Notes under the pieces: generated by a model
What the model was told of the DNA's origin: nothing
The model's database searches: none
The model's input: the letters and a program-made list of their open reading frames with translations, nothing else
Made by a program: the position numbers and the translations under genes
Assembly (NCBI GenBank): GCA_037954665.1
Contig: JBBMOL010000018.1
Coordinates: 558,001 to 622,000 of the forward strand
Length of the DNA: 64,000 nucleotides
From: Laguncularia racemosa
Taxonomy: Eukaryota > Streptophyta > Magnoliopsida > Myrtales > Combretaceae
Reading direction: 5' to 3'
In this document: positions 11,189-23,436 of the stretch, one piece after another
Position numbering within the stretch: position 1 is the first letter of the stretch
Layout of the letters: each line of letters starts with the position of its first letter

Positions 11189-12060
11189 TTATAGTCGAGT
11201 GAAGTTGATAGGCACGTCCTTTTCCAATAATTGAGTTAATAAGCAAGCTATTTTGGAGAAGTCCTTTATAAAGTGTCTGTAAAAACCAGCATGGCCCAGG
11301 AAACTTCTTATAGCCTTGACTGAATTTGGTGGTGGAAGTTTTCCAATTACATCAACCTTTGCTCGACTAACTTCAATACCCCTATGTGAGACTTTATGAC
11401 CAAGTACAATGCCCTCCTTATACATGAAGTGACATTTCTCCTAATTCAATACAAGATTAGTCTCTTCGCAGTAAGTAAGCACCCTTTCTAAATTCCCTAA
11501 ACAATTTGAGAAAGAATCATCAAAGACAGAAAAGTCATCCATGAAGACTTCCATAATTTTCTCTACTAGATCATCAAATATGGCTAACATACACCGCTGA
11601 AATGTAGCCGGTGCATTACATAACCCAAATGGCATTCGCCTATAAGCATATGTGCCATAAGGGCAAGTAAAAGTGGTCTTCTCCTAGTCCTCTAAAGCTA
11701 TCGGTATCTGGAAGTATCCGGACATCCCATCAAGGTAGCAATAGTACATATGTCAAACCAGTCTCTCCAGCATCTAATCCATAAAAGGAAGCAGGAAGTG
11801 GTCCTTTTAAGTGGCATCATTCAACTTTCGGTAATCTATACAAACACGCCATCCGGTGATGGTACACATTGGTATAAGCATACTGTTCTCATTGGGGACC
11901 ACAGTCATCCCTCCCTTCTTTCGCACCACTTGTGTTAGATTAACCCAAGGACTGTCTAATATTGGATATATTAGTCCCGCATCAAGGAGCTTAATAACTT
12001 CCTTCTTAACTACCTCTTTCATATTGGGATTGAGCCTACGCTACAGTTGTACTATAGGCT
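11189..12060 (-). pseudogene. Reverse transcriptase, Athila-like
   Basis: Coding pieces at 11,807-12,022, 11,441-11,635 and 11,189-11,425 give, in order, RVCIDYRKLNDAT, MPFGLCNAPATFQRC, the catalytic box FMDDFSVF, and SFLGHAGFYRHFIKDFS of the connection region. The catalytic FMDD is intact. The domain is broken by in-frame stops near 11,685-11,806 and at 11,426-11,440. A short minus-strand piece near 11,890 looks duplicated or inserted ahead of the RVCIDYRKL motif. It would have copied the element's RNA in virus-like particles. Confidence 0.9.
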
Positions 12061-12421
12061 TGAATCCTTCTTCAAATAATATTTTATGTGTGCAAAAAGA
12101 GGGGTTAATACCTTTGATATCTGCTATTGTCCAAGTGATGGCTCGCTTGTAAGCTCTTAAGACTGTAAGCAATTGATATTTTTGCTCTTTAGATAAATCA
12201 GAGGCTATGATAACCAGCAGCTTGGAGTCTTCTTCTAAGAAAGTGTATTCTAAATAATCTGGAAGCTATTTCAATTCCAAAATTGGCGGCTCTTCTATTA
12301 AAGTTTTCAATCTTGCCTCTCTGCTAACATTCAAGTTTTCAAATCCTCTCTAAGGTGTAATTTCTTCTACAGCGTTAAGCTGCTCATTGAGTCTTTTGAC
12401 CTCAAAGTTGTCCATGTCCTC

Positions 12422-13190
12422 CTACTCTCCTCTAATTACACTTAACTCTAACTGATTCTTGTATAAGATCTCGTCAATATGCTCATCAACCAAGGAATCA
12501 ACAATATCCATAGAATAGTACGGATCATCTACACACATGGAGTGTTTCATGGTAATGGCCATTTTAATCGCCAATTCTTCATCCCCTATTCTTAATATAA
12601 GTTTGCCATCCTCTACATCTATCACTACCCTAGCGGTAGCGAGCAATTGTCTTCCTAGGATTAAAGGCATATCATCGTCCTCATCCATGTCTAGAATCAT
12701 AAAGTCAACCAGGTATATGAAGTTTCCTACTTTTACCAAGACATCCTCAATTATCCCCTTAAGGATTTTCATAGATCGATCGGCCAACTACAGACTCATT
12801 CTAATGAGCTTTGGGTCAACTAACCCCAGTTTCATGAAGAAAGAGTATGGCATGAGGTTAATGCTTACCTTAAGATCAACCAAATCTTTTTCGACTGAGA
12901 TGTCACCAACCAAACATGGAATAGTAAAGCTACCTAAATCCTTTAGCTTTGAAGGAAGTTTGTTTTGAATGATAGATGAGCAATTTGCTCCTACCTCTAC
13001 CATGGACACATCCTCTAACTTTCATTTATTGGATAAAAGCTTCTTTAGGAACTTGGCATATTTGGGCATCTACAAAAGCACTTCAAAAAATGGAATATTG
13101 ATGTGTAGCTGTTTAAAAAGTTCAAGAAATTTACCAAACGGTTCCTTGTCTTTGCTTTGATTGAGGCGAGTTGAATATGGAATTTTGGAA
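12422..13190 (-). pseudogene. Aspartic protease region, Athila-like
   Basis: Segments at 12,788-13,009 and 12,422-12,787 read in one frame and give VSINLMPYSFF, MADRSMKILKGIIEDVLVKV and MPLILGRQLLATARVVID, the usual Athila protease blocks. The active-site triplet context, normally DLGAS in these elements, reads DLKVS, so the catalytic loop is altered. Upstream (13,010-13,190) the same frame continues with linker sequence such as MPKYAKFLKKLLSNK and two stops. The protease would process gag-pol. Confidence 0.8.
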
Positions 13191-14915
13191 CATACTCTTT
13201 GATAGCCGGTGGTGATTATCTTTCGGGTTCTTGCTTCTCAGGTTCTACCTTTTCCTTCCTAAGTTTTTGGCTACCTTCTTGCTTCTTCTCCAATTCTTTT
13301 CTAGTTTGCAGTTCCTTCCCACTCCTCAAAGATATGGCTTTTGCCTGCTCCCTTAGATTTTTCTTAATGTTACTAAGGAGGGAACCCGGTTGCCTCTCAG
13401 CCTATTGTCCAATTTACTTCTCAAGGTTATGAATAAAGGCCTCTTAATTCCGATGTCTTGCCTTAGAACTTTAAATGAATTGGCTCATCAAATCCTCTAA
13501 GTAGGTTTTCTTTTCTTGTTGAGGTAGCTAAACCAGTGGATTGGGTATAGGCTGGTAAGGAAGCATTTACTGCTTTTAAAATCCTAGTGGTGGAAAGTTG
13601 GATCTCTAAGCGTTCTAATTGCCATAAGAGAGCTTGGGGTGCTTTCTCATGCCAGGGTTGTAAGTGTTGTTATATGGGTTGAACTGCTACCTATTTTGAT
13701 TCCTAAGATAGTCCACTTGCTCGTATTGCTCATGGAGGCCCATATTTTCACTAGTATCCCCCACTTGATGTTACGATACTTGAGAATTCTTAAGGGTTGA
13801 GACCTAGTGACTGAAAGCTTCCATCTTTGCCACCAAAGTAGTCATAAGATCTACTTCATGCTTTCCCGCCACTTTTTGCTTGCCTCTATTGTTGCCCCAC
13901 TAATAATTGTTTTAGCCATATTAGCGAAAAGTTTCAAAGATTCTTTTGGGGTCTTGGAATTCAATGTACCGCCAGCTACAGCGTCTACCAATTGACGAGT
14001 AGTTGGGTTAAGCCCATTCAAAAAGGTCTAAACCTACATCCATGTAGGTAGTTGATGGTGTAGGCACTCAACAATTCTGTCCATCTTTACCAAGCATCAT
14101 ACATGGTCTCACTATCTTGCTGCATGAACGAAGCAATGTCATTCTGGAGCGTCTACCAATTGACGAGTAGTTGGGTTAAGCCCAGTCAAAAAGGTCTAAA
14201 CCTACATCCATGTAGGTAGTTGATGGTGTAGGCACTCAACAATTCTGTCCATCTTTACTAAGCATCATACATGGTCTCACTATCTTGCTGCATGAACGAA
14301 GCAATGTCATTCTGGAGCTTGGTTGTCTTGCATGGAAGGAAGTAGTTATCTAGAAATTGCTTGACCGTATCAACCCATGTAGTTAAAGCTCCAGGACTGA
14401 ATGATTGAAGCTAGTTTTTAGCCTTCCCCTTCAGTGAGAAAGGGAATAATCTAGTGCGTACAGCTTCGTCCATCACCCCATTATTCTTAAAAATCTCACA
14501 GATCTCTAAGAATGTTTAAATGTGAGCATGGGGATCCTCATTAGGTAATCCATCAAATTGGCAATATTGCTGCAAGAGTTGAATCACCATACCCTTTATT
14601 TCAAAATTGTTAGCCCCAATGGGGGGCTTCATAATGGTTGGCCTTATTCTATCTAAGATTAGTCTTGGGTGGATCCTCAGCCATGGTCTCCTATGTTTCC
14701 TCTTTAATATTCTCTAGTAATCTTGTCCTACTATTCAAAAGCTCCATAGTTGATTCTAAGTCCTTCATTGTAGTTGTGACTTTTATAATAAACGTTCCTC
14801 CCTTGATTTCCAATTGTCCAAAAGATTCAACAGGTGTATTCTTGCGAATCTTGCGGAGTGTTCTCTCAATCTCAAAGTCTAAATCAAGAATGCCGAAAGG
14901 GAAAGTCCTTTTCAT
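13191..14915 (-). pseudogene. Gag, Athila-like, heavily broken
   Basis: A likely gag start is the ATG at 14,684 (MAEDPP). Downstream on the minus strand the only clear block is FLNGLNPTTRQLVDA, then AGGTLNSKTPKESL, near 14,030-13,920. It is the conserved core seen in Athila gag proteins. The region has many stops and a 168-bp tandem duplication. A 74-codon piece upstream of the MAEDPP start (14,691-14,915) has no recognised domain. Confidence 0.7.
13981..14316 (-). repeat. 168-bp tandem duplication inside gag
   Basis: The segment beginning GCGTCTACCAATTGACGAG at 13,981 recurs at 14,149 and the second copy ends at 14,316. The two copies differ by only a couple of bases. The period of 168 bp is a multiple of three, so the duplication would not by itself shift the reading frame. 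Confidence 0.95.
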
Positions 14916-15041
14916 GCACTACAAAAGCAACAGTCACAAGTTAGAGTATTCCAAAGATAAGGAGAGTAGAAAGAAGTAAAACAAATAAAATAAATGACTA
15001 AAGTAGTAGATAATAAGGTTTATCCTAATATTGTTCCATTA

Positions 15042-15060
15042 GATCCTCGGCAACGGTGCC
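15042..15060 (-). other. Primer-binding site of Athila-like element
   Basis: The minus strand reads GGCACCGTTGCCGAGGATC directly after the LTR. It differs in a few bases from TGGCGCCGTTGCCGGGGA, the common Athila primer-binding site (usually assigned to tRNA-Asp). It fixes the inner edge of the 5' LTR to about 15,061. Confidence 0.75.
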
Positions 15061-16484
15061 AAAAACTTTATAGGTCGTTATCCGATTGTATCCAATTATA
15101 AATTTATTAACCCAAAGAAATCTAATGACCTAACTAGGCAAATGCACCTATCTAATGTAGTATAGATTGCAACAGGTGTCATCCTCAAGGATCTTAGAAA
15201 TAAGTACTATTATTACTGTTTTTCTACTATTTAATCTAAATCTTAATGTGAGATTAATAAATTAAATTACTAATTAACTAATCTAATAACCTTAAGATTA
15301 ATTATAATTGCTGTAATAAATGAATTCAATCACAAAGACATATCCTTCATCTTAATCCACTCTAAATCCTAACTTTCTTATAATAAGGTATTAACTAATT
15401 AATTGTTTATGCTTTACACTGCATAAATTCTCAATTAAACTAAATACTCCCTCAAGTTAATTAATTAATAACCTTATACAAAATAATGGAGACCTCTCCC
15501 TCACTACCTCCTTATAAGATTTCATTAAACTCACAATTCCCAATTAAAGACTAAATCTTTATGTAGAAAATTAAAGTCTTCCTACCTCTAGGTAAAACAT
15601 GCAATCTTTCTATTCATGAAGATCTATCCTACTCTCTCTATCTAACAAGAATCATACATGTAAACAATTTGTGCACATAAATTAATTACACAACAGTAAA
15701 ACACATGAATAGATACAAAGGCATAAACTTTTAATTAATAAATAAGTAATTCAATCACATAATTTAGAGTTTCATAAAATGCAAGGCATATAAATCTACT
15801 CCTCCATAGAATCTACAGTAATAACAAGAAATCTAGAGAAATGATAATGATACATGATGAAAAGAATAAACTCTAGTAATCGTTTTATGATTTCCAATGA
15901 TGCTCCAGCGATTTTGTTCTCCAAATGCGTGATTTTGCTCTCCTAGGGTTTTTAGAGTGGCTATGAGAAAAAATAAAATTAGATCCCTAATTTTCGTAAT
16001 AAAGCGAGTATTTATAGTTTAGGAAATATTGTAACATGCATGGCCTAGTGCACACCTGTGCTCGGGGCCGTGTACTCTAGAAAAACGTAAAATTTTATCG
16101 TTCCAGGTTCTGTACGGCAGTGCTTGGGATTGTGCACTCCAAAATTCCTGCAGTTTCTTCTCTAGGCATATTTCTTACTTCAACACAACTCTCTGCACTA
16201 CTTGCGTAGCGGCCAGGGCACAATGGCACGATACATTCTAATCACTTTTTACTCTCCAACACTAGCATCAACACGGCCATGTTGATGGTTATGCACATGT
16301 AAAAGTCACTTTTTATCATACTTTTCTAAGTTCTACTTCATTTTTGCTCGAATCTTCTTTAAATATTTAATTTGCACTCTTTAACCCCTGAAATCAAATA
16401 TTAAGCACTTAAGTATCTTTTTCTTAATAAATTCATAAAAAAAATCATATTCAATAAATACTATAAACAAGGTTTAACACTTAT
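15061..16484 (-). repeat. Athila-like 5' LTR (about 1,424 bp)
   Basis: It starts on the minus strand at 16,484 with TGATAAGTGTTAAACCTTG and ends at the primer-binding site. Its first 760 bp pair with the truncated 3' LTR (4,003-4,785). It also contains the GGCCGTGTACTC and ACACGGCCATGTTG words discussed in the findings. The outer edge abuts copia coding sequence. Confidence 0.85.
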
Positions 16485-17400
16485 CACACAAATATATGTT
16501 GGTGGCATTATTTTTTTTATCTACTAATGAGAAGCAATATGGAGAATTTTCTAAGTTAATGCAAGTAGAGTTTGAGATGTTTATGATGAGAGAACAAAAT
16601 TTCTTTCTAGGACTACAATTTAAACAAAGAGGTGATGATGTATTTATACATCAAGAGAAGTACACTAAACATATTTTGAAAAAAAAAATGGATTCAAAAA
16701 TGTCAAGATAGCCTCAAACTCTAATGAGTACACCTACAAGGTTAAATTTAGAATCTAATGGTAAGAAGGTAAATGAAAAGATATACAAAAACTTGATAAG
16801 TTCTCTACTTTATTTGGTAGCACATAGACTTGATATATTGTTTTGTGTTTGCATATGTGCTTGTTTTCAAAGTTCTCCTCCTAAAACATACCTCATTGCT
16901 ATGAGAAGAATTTTCAAATACTTACCTGGCACTTAAAAATTAGGAATATGGAATTCTAGGAGTTGGAACTTCAATTTGATAGGATACTCAAATGCTTATT
17001 ATGTAAGATGCAAAGTAGACCAAAAAAGTACTTCTAGAACACGTCAACTTTTAAGGAACAAGTTAATTTCTTGGTCATCTAAGAAGTAAAGCTCTATTGC
17101 TCCTTCCACAATTTATGTAGGGTATGTTTTAATCGGTAACTATTGTGCACAAATCTTATGGATTAAATAATAATCATTAGATTATGATTTGAAATATCAA
17201 TATATTCTAATCAAACGTGATTGATGCTATAGATTTAACTAAAAATCTTGCTCACCATTGTAGATCTAAACATTTTGAAGTAAGACATTATTTTGTAAGA
17301 GATCATGTTTCAAATGGAAATGTAACAATATAGTATGCTCTAATTGATTTATAGATCATAGACATCTTTACTAAACCCCTAGATAAGGTTAGGTTATAAG
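16485..17400 (+). pseudogene. Copia reverse transcriptase and RNase H relic
   Basis: The sequence starts inside the reverse-transcriptase active site: the first codons read QIYVGGIIF, where functional elements have YVDD, so one or both catalytic Asp codons are altered. Blocks that follow are FSKLMQVEFEMFMM, NFFLGLQFKQ and YTKHILKK (16,496-16,711). SSLLYLVAHRLDI and MRRIFKYLPGT (16,724-16,936) come next, then RNase H fragments such as LISWSSKK near 17,070-17,085. Stops separate the pieces. The 5' half of this element was cut away where the Athila-like LTR inserted at 16,484/16,485. Confidence 0.9.
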
Positions 17401-18541
17401 AAATAAAATAGAAGTTTGCAATCCCTTCTAATAATTTCTTTAAAGTAATACGTAGATTTGGTTTTTTTTTTTTTAGGGGGGTGGGCAAGGGTGAAGAGGG
17501 TAGTTCGAATGTCAAAAATAATAAAGAGGTAAGCTTTATTAATAACAAGTGTAAAGGTAGGTAAATAAAGAAGTGTTAAAGAAATTATGGAAAGAATGAC
17601 CCCTAGTAAATCCAAAAGGTCAGTGACAAAAACATCTCTTGATATAAGATAATAAAATCTAATCTCTTAAGGAAAAGAAAGTATTTATAGCAAAAAAGTA
17701 CATTTTCCTTCCTAAAAATGTCAATTCAAAATGATCTCAAATTCTCACCTATAAACAAGATGATTCAGAATAAATAGATAACACTTAGAGAATATACTCA
17801 AAAACTTCTATAATAGCTCCTAAAAGAAAGTAATATGTTGAATTCTTTAGAAAAGGTATCAAAATAAAGCTCAAGGAAAAGGTAAGAAGGTTAAAATTTC
17901 ACAACCAAATATGAACTTCCTCCATACATTAAAATAATTTTGCCACCCTTTCTAAAAGACTATCAACCTACTGAACCCACTCGAAATTGAACACTAAGGA
18001 ACATTCCACCCTCACCAATAGATCGTAAATCTAATGAAAAGCCAATGTTCAAAGAAGCTAAAAAAAAAAAACTATGATATTTTTCTTAATGACATGATGG
18101 AAGGGTTAAGAAAAGAAGAGCAATATCGCAAATCCAAAAAATAATTATGATTTAATATTTTTTATGTTTGTATGTTTTTCTTTATATATTACATTTTTTA
18201 TGTTTGTGATGTCTATGTTGAATGAAATGAATTATGCTCTTCAAATTCCTCCATACTTTACATACTTGTTTTGATGTTAACAAAAAGGAGGAGAATAATA
18301 GAAGAGGAAAATATGAACTAATTTTATACTAATATCATGAATTATATGGGAAAAGAAACAAAGAAAAATGAATTAAAAAAGATAAGTAAAAAAAATGAAA
18401 AAAGATAGTGATGGAATTCAACATAATGAGATAGAGACAAAATGGAATGGAGATGGGAATAACAAACATTTAAATATCATGATTTAAGTTTAAAGTCAAA
18501 AATTTGCCAGGAAGTTTTGTTACCACCATAATGGGGGGAAA
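17401..18541 (+). other. Copia post-pol tail ending in polypurine tract
   Basis: No ORF of note is present. The end reads AATGGGGGGAAA (18,530-18,541), a purine run placed where a copia polypurine tract should be. The only ORF-like stretches (17,303-17,615, minus) have no recognisable domain and include low-complexity Lys runs. Confidence 0.5.
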
Positions 18542-19830
18542 TATTAGGAATAATGATTAAATAGTTTTGAAGATAATAAAGTGTTAAGTTCTCTTAATAA
18601 TAGTTTTGATGATAATAAAAAGTTAAGAGATTTTTAATTAAGTTATTAAGTGTGAAGTTAAATAATAAACACATAATTCAATTTAATTAAAGAGTACCCT
18701 TAAAAGAGAAGTTTTCCTCTCAAGTTTTTACTCGGAAGGTAACTCAGAGAATGAATCAAAGAATAGACCTATTGGAAAACTCTCAAGTTTTTACTTAGAA
18801 GTTAACTTAGAGTATAAACCTATGTACGAACAAAAACTGCAAAAATGAACAACACGTTGCAGAGCGAGCTTATCCTTGAAGTTTTAATCAACTTGAAGAC
18901 CCAACTCCAAAGGTGAATGTCTTTAGGTAATACATTCAAAATGTTCCACAAAGTTAGTTAATATATTTAGGAGATTTGAAGATATAATCAATTTCAAAAT
19001 TAAAATTAAAGTTTGTCCAAATCTAACAAAGTAAAGTTTATTTGATGAAGATTTATATTTTTAAAATTCAATGCCACATTTGAGCAAAAAACATTCAAAA
19101 GGATAACAAACAAGATACAATCATATTTCTAAGGGATATGAAGTCAGGGGTTTTTGAAAATATTATCCACAAACTTTGAATGTTTTTTAATTTGAGATAA
19201 GAATAAAAGATATGATTTCTAGTAAATGAAAGATATCCAAAACAAATCTTATCTTCACATTCAACTTATCCTCATCTAGCCATTTCATGATCTAAAGACA
19301 AATACTCTCAACGTCCAAGAAAAAATATAGATGGAGACACGACAAAAAATATATATATATACTCTACATCCTCTATGCAAAACTTTGTCACATTTTATTT
19401 TTATTTTGTAACAAACTTAGTGACGATTTCATTATCTTTAGTCCTCATTTATTTTGATATCTTGTAAGAGTTAGATTACAAATAGGCTCTAAGTTCAAAC
19501 ATAGCTAAGCAATAGTTTGAAGTCTGATAGAATGAATTGTAGTCACTATTTATAAACTCATTTTTTATTGGACATAGTGGAACATACCAGTATAGAATAT
19601 CGCGTCCCCCGCTTAGAGATAGAATAGATGACTAACGCTTGAGGCAAAACCTCTATAAATCCTTGTGCAAACTTCTCTTATTCTACTTTTCATTTTCTTG
19701 TAGTTAATTATTTATCATATTTGCAAAGAGAATTAAAAGCCATAATTTATAAACTAATTAGGGACATGATCAAATTTGAAGAAAGAAAGTTAAATATTTT
19801 TTTTAATAACCAATTCACTCCCCTCACATA
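18542..19830 (+). repeat. Probable copia 3' LTR
   Basis: After the purine run the sequence begins TATTAGGAATAATGATTAA, a slightly altered form of the TGTTAGGA start common in copia LTRs. Near 19,810 is CCAATTCACTCCCCTC, a word frequent at copia LTR ends. The opposite LTR lies outside the window or is lost, so both limits are inferred and no pairwise comparison is possible. Confidence 0.45.
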
Positions 19831-22800
19831 AAGAAATAAAGAAAAACACAAAAAAGAGGTGAATTTTTAAGAAATTGTCAAAATCTTTCAATGTAAAATA
19901 AAATAAGTAAAAGGTCAAGAGAAGATGTATATTATGTTATGAAACTAATATCCTTATTTAAGTGTATAGAAATAAGTTTAAGAATGAATCAAAATGAATA
20001 AGTTATTTAGAAACAATTATGATCTAAGAAAGATGAACAAAACCAAAAAAAAAAAAATGAATTTCTTAAAGGAATCAAAAGTATAAAGTGAAGGACAATA
20101 ATTGAAACTAAGCTTGAATGGAGCAAAATCATATTAGAAGAACTTTCCAAGGAATAAAGTAAGTCGAAAACAAGTATTCTAAATGCAAAAATAGCAATAT
20201 TATTATTTCCAAATTCAAAATAAGTTTAAAATTATGAAGTTTACAAGATATACAAGATAAGGAAACAAAGCTCAACTTCCACCTACACTGGTTAAACCTA
20301 AATATATTTAAAGTTGGTTTTTAATATATCATGGGGATTATTATTTTTACCTATTCAAGTTAGAAGCATACATTTAAAGGAAAGCAAATTATATGCTCAA
20401 AGATTAGAAAGGCAAGAAAATGAATCATTATGAGGAGATTATCAACATTAAATAGACATGATTGCTATGGTCAAATGCTACCTATTTGAAATCACATAAG
20501 AAAAATGAAGGAAGTATATTTTTGGGCAAAAATTAAAGCTTAATATATTAGAAACGACCATTGCAATTCATCTATAAACACAAGTAAGAAGTAGGAATAG
20601 AAAGACATAATATAGATGAGGGGTTCCAACTAAAGTGATCATATAAGTAACACGTGAGTATCGCGCTACATGTAACTTCAGAGAAGTTATGTAGAGATGA
20701 CATATAATAAGATGACTAGGAGAAAATGACAAGGAAGGGGAACGAACAATCTTGGAGTCTTGAATACCTAAGTAATAGATAGGGGAGTCTAGTAAACCCT
20801 GAGCATCAACCTTACAGCTTAAGCAATTAAGACCATTCTTTATATGAACACTTATTTGATCTTAGAGAGCAAAGGTTTCATAATGGAACACCATTTCTTT
20901 ATCTCCGGAGTTGTATCAAATGAGAAGGAATAGCTAAGTATTCATAGGCTTTTACGCCTAATGACATCCATCAAATCACATTAATGATCAATAGATGAGT
21001 TGGAGCTTGACATAGACCCAATGCCAATAGTTTTGCTCTTGATTATATGAGCCTACCTTAGAAAGGTTAAAGGAAAATGAATTGGTTCAACAAACCCTAT
21101 TCTAAGCCCATGAAGCTGATTCTCCCTAAATCATCTCAAATATAGACTGCACTCCTTAGACCCTATCACCTACCCCATAGCCCCCTACATTTTTGTCGAC
21201 AGACTAAAACTCCTTACACCAAGTTTAAAGGAATTTTGGGCATTTCATTTCATCAATCTCTTCAAATTTGCTATAGAACATGTGTGAAGCATTGAACTTG
21301 TCACATGAGTATTTACAGTGCCGATAGAATTGATGCTTCTTATGCTTGTTGATGAGTTGTAATAGAGTGAACTAGCATCTATATCCTCGTTATGAAATTC
21401 ACTTTTTTCTTGTGCTTGATGTTGCATTTTATAATGATCTTGTTGCCCTAAGGATACTAATTAGCATTCATGGGATGAATATGATAGCTTAGAGCTTGTT
21501 AATTATTTCCCACTTCATGAGAAGACATTTTCCATAGTCTTATAGAAGAAGTTATATATATAACTCACATGTATAGTAGTAAGTAGGGCAAATCTCATTG
21601 TTGGGGTTTGTAAGAAATAAGAGAATGTTAGAAATAAGTTTAATAATAAAAAAAGGTATAAATAAGATTTCAAAAAAACAAGCTTTATATCTAACATTCA
21701 GGAAAGGTATAAAGTCTATTACACATTATAATATATTGCTTAAGTGTGCCAAATAAGTTCCTCGGAATAGATTTATCTTTTTTAATAGATGTTGGTTTCG
21801 AAAAGAAAATTAAGTGGAAGTCAGAATTATATAATCTAAATTCTTACTTCAATCGGCTAAGATGAAACAAGATGATTTTGAAGAAAAGAAAAGTGAAGAT
21901 ATACAATGAAATAATAATTCTCAAAGAAAATACAAATTTATGGAGTCGAGAAAAAAAATAAGGAAATAATTTATTTAAGTCAAGACCCAGCCCACAGGTT
22001 GAATATATTTAAGTAATATAATTGACCTATTAAAATAAAGTTGGACATAAATATCAAGTGATAACATTTTTATCAATAAAAAAGGTAGACATACATGGAA
22101 AGATAATTATTGACAAGAAGACTAGAAAAAAATGATTTTGAAGCATAAATAGGAGATTATCAACATTCAATATAGATTATTATCCAGATCTAATAGCACA
22201 ATGAATTTAAATGAAGAAATTAAAGACGAAATAATGAAGATGGCTAAGATTAATGAGAAAATCAATTTTTGAATGTTGAAACTTTATCTATAAATATGAA
22301 GGAAGATAGATGAGGCAGATAGAGCAAGAATAAGAACAACAACATCACATCACATAACATATGACAAAAAGAGTATTAAGCAAGAACAACAAAGTTCATA
22401 TTCTAATTCTATATTAGAGCAAATTTTGTAGAAGATCAATACTTGTTGAATCCACAATGACCAAAAACTTCATTTTGAAGTTAACTATATTTGTTTTCCC
22501 TAAGTTTCTACGATTTAACTTGTGTGTAACGCTAAGTGATACAAAACAAAGGAAGTAACAAAAAGCTATATCGAAGTGATTGTAGAATAGCTGACTGTTG
22601 TAGTACTCGTTAAGAATTTTTCTTTGATATAGTGGAACAAGTTGGTAAAGATAACTAGGATCCCAATAGTGAAAATTGGAATTGTAGACCGATGTATAAG
22701 GCGGAACCACTATATATCATAGTCTAATATTCTAATCCCTTACTCTCTATTCATTTTTACTTACAATTTATTTATTGTTTAAAGACTTGTAAATTCTACT

Positions 22801-23436
22801 ACTTACACAATTTAATTTGAATCAAATATCCAGTAATAAGTAATCAAGGGAAATTTTTATTATAAAAAAAATAAACATAATCAATTTACCATTTCTTCTT
22901 GATTACTAACAACAATCAACAAGACTATGCTAGAATAGCTTAAGGGTGCAAGGATAATACCCTTGTGATATAGTACAAGGGTTCGTACTTTTGTAAATGC
23001 TTATTATTATTGTTGTTGTTGTTGTCATCTTTATTACTCTTAAAAGCACATAACACATGCTTATCAAGGTTCAAGTAAAAAAACAAACCCAATCGCAAGT
23101 CTACCTTTAGCACTACTAAAAGTAAAACTACACCTTCCAATTCCAGAAATCCACTTTAGCTCATACAAGCTTTCTTTTCTTTTTCTTTTTTTTTTTTTTG
23201 GAACTTGATTTAATGAATCACAGGCAAATCTTACAATCATGCATGAGGATTATATGATATCAAACACTTGCTCAAATGATGAAATAGTTGTGCTAATATT
23301 GGAAACTAAATACTGCTTGCAAACTATCGCACGAGACTTTTCGGATAAGTTTGATATGACTCTTATTTCTACTTTAACATTCTTGTTTTTATATGGTAGC
23401 ATACATGTGACCTCTAAGAGTTAGAGTAAAGAAGGG
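19831..23436. other. AT-rich stretch, nothing recognised
   Basis: Only short ORFs are present (for example minus 22,414-22,710, 98 codons, and minus 21,245-21,427). None has a domain pattern I recognise and none is bordered by plausible splice sites that would join them. It may be old transposon sequence decayed beyond recognition. Confidence 0.5.

Larger units (their letters stand above)
4003..16484 (-). mobile_element. Athila-like Ty3/gypsy retrotransposon, degenerate, 3' LTR truncated
   Basis: The order on the minus strand is 5' LTR (16,484-15,061), primer-binding site (15,060-15,042), gag, protease, reverse transcriptase, RNase H, integrase, a long post-pol region, polypurine tract (about 4,800), and truncated 3' LTR (4,785-4,003). 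This gag-PR-RT-RH-IN order is that of Ty3/gypsy. The integrase wording, lack of a chromodomain and long post-pol segment fit Athila. Stops and frameshifts break every domain, and at least two catalytic residues are lost. The 5' LTR abuts copia reverse-transcriptase coding sequence at 16,485, so the element landed in a copia element. The far-side junction was destroyed with the 3' LTR end, so no target-site duplication can be read. Confidence 0.85.

Noticed and set aside
22414..22710. 98-codon minus-strand gene
   Set aside because: No recognised domain, no start context and no flanking splice sites; chance ORF in AT-rich sequence.
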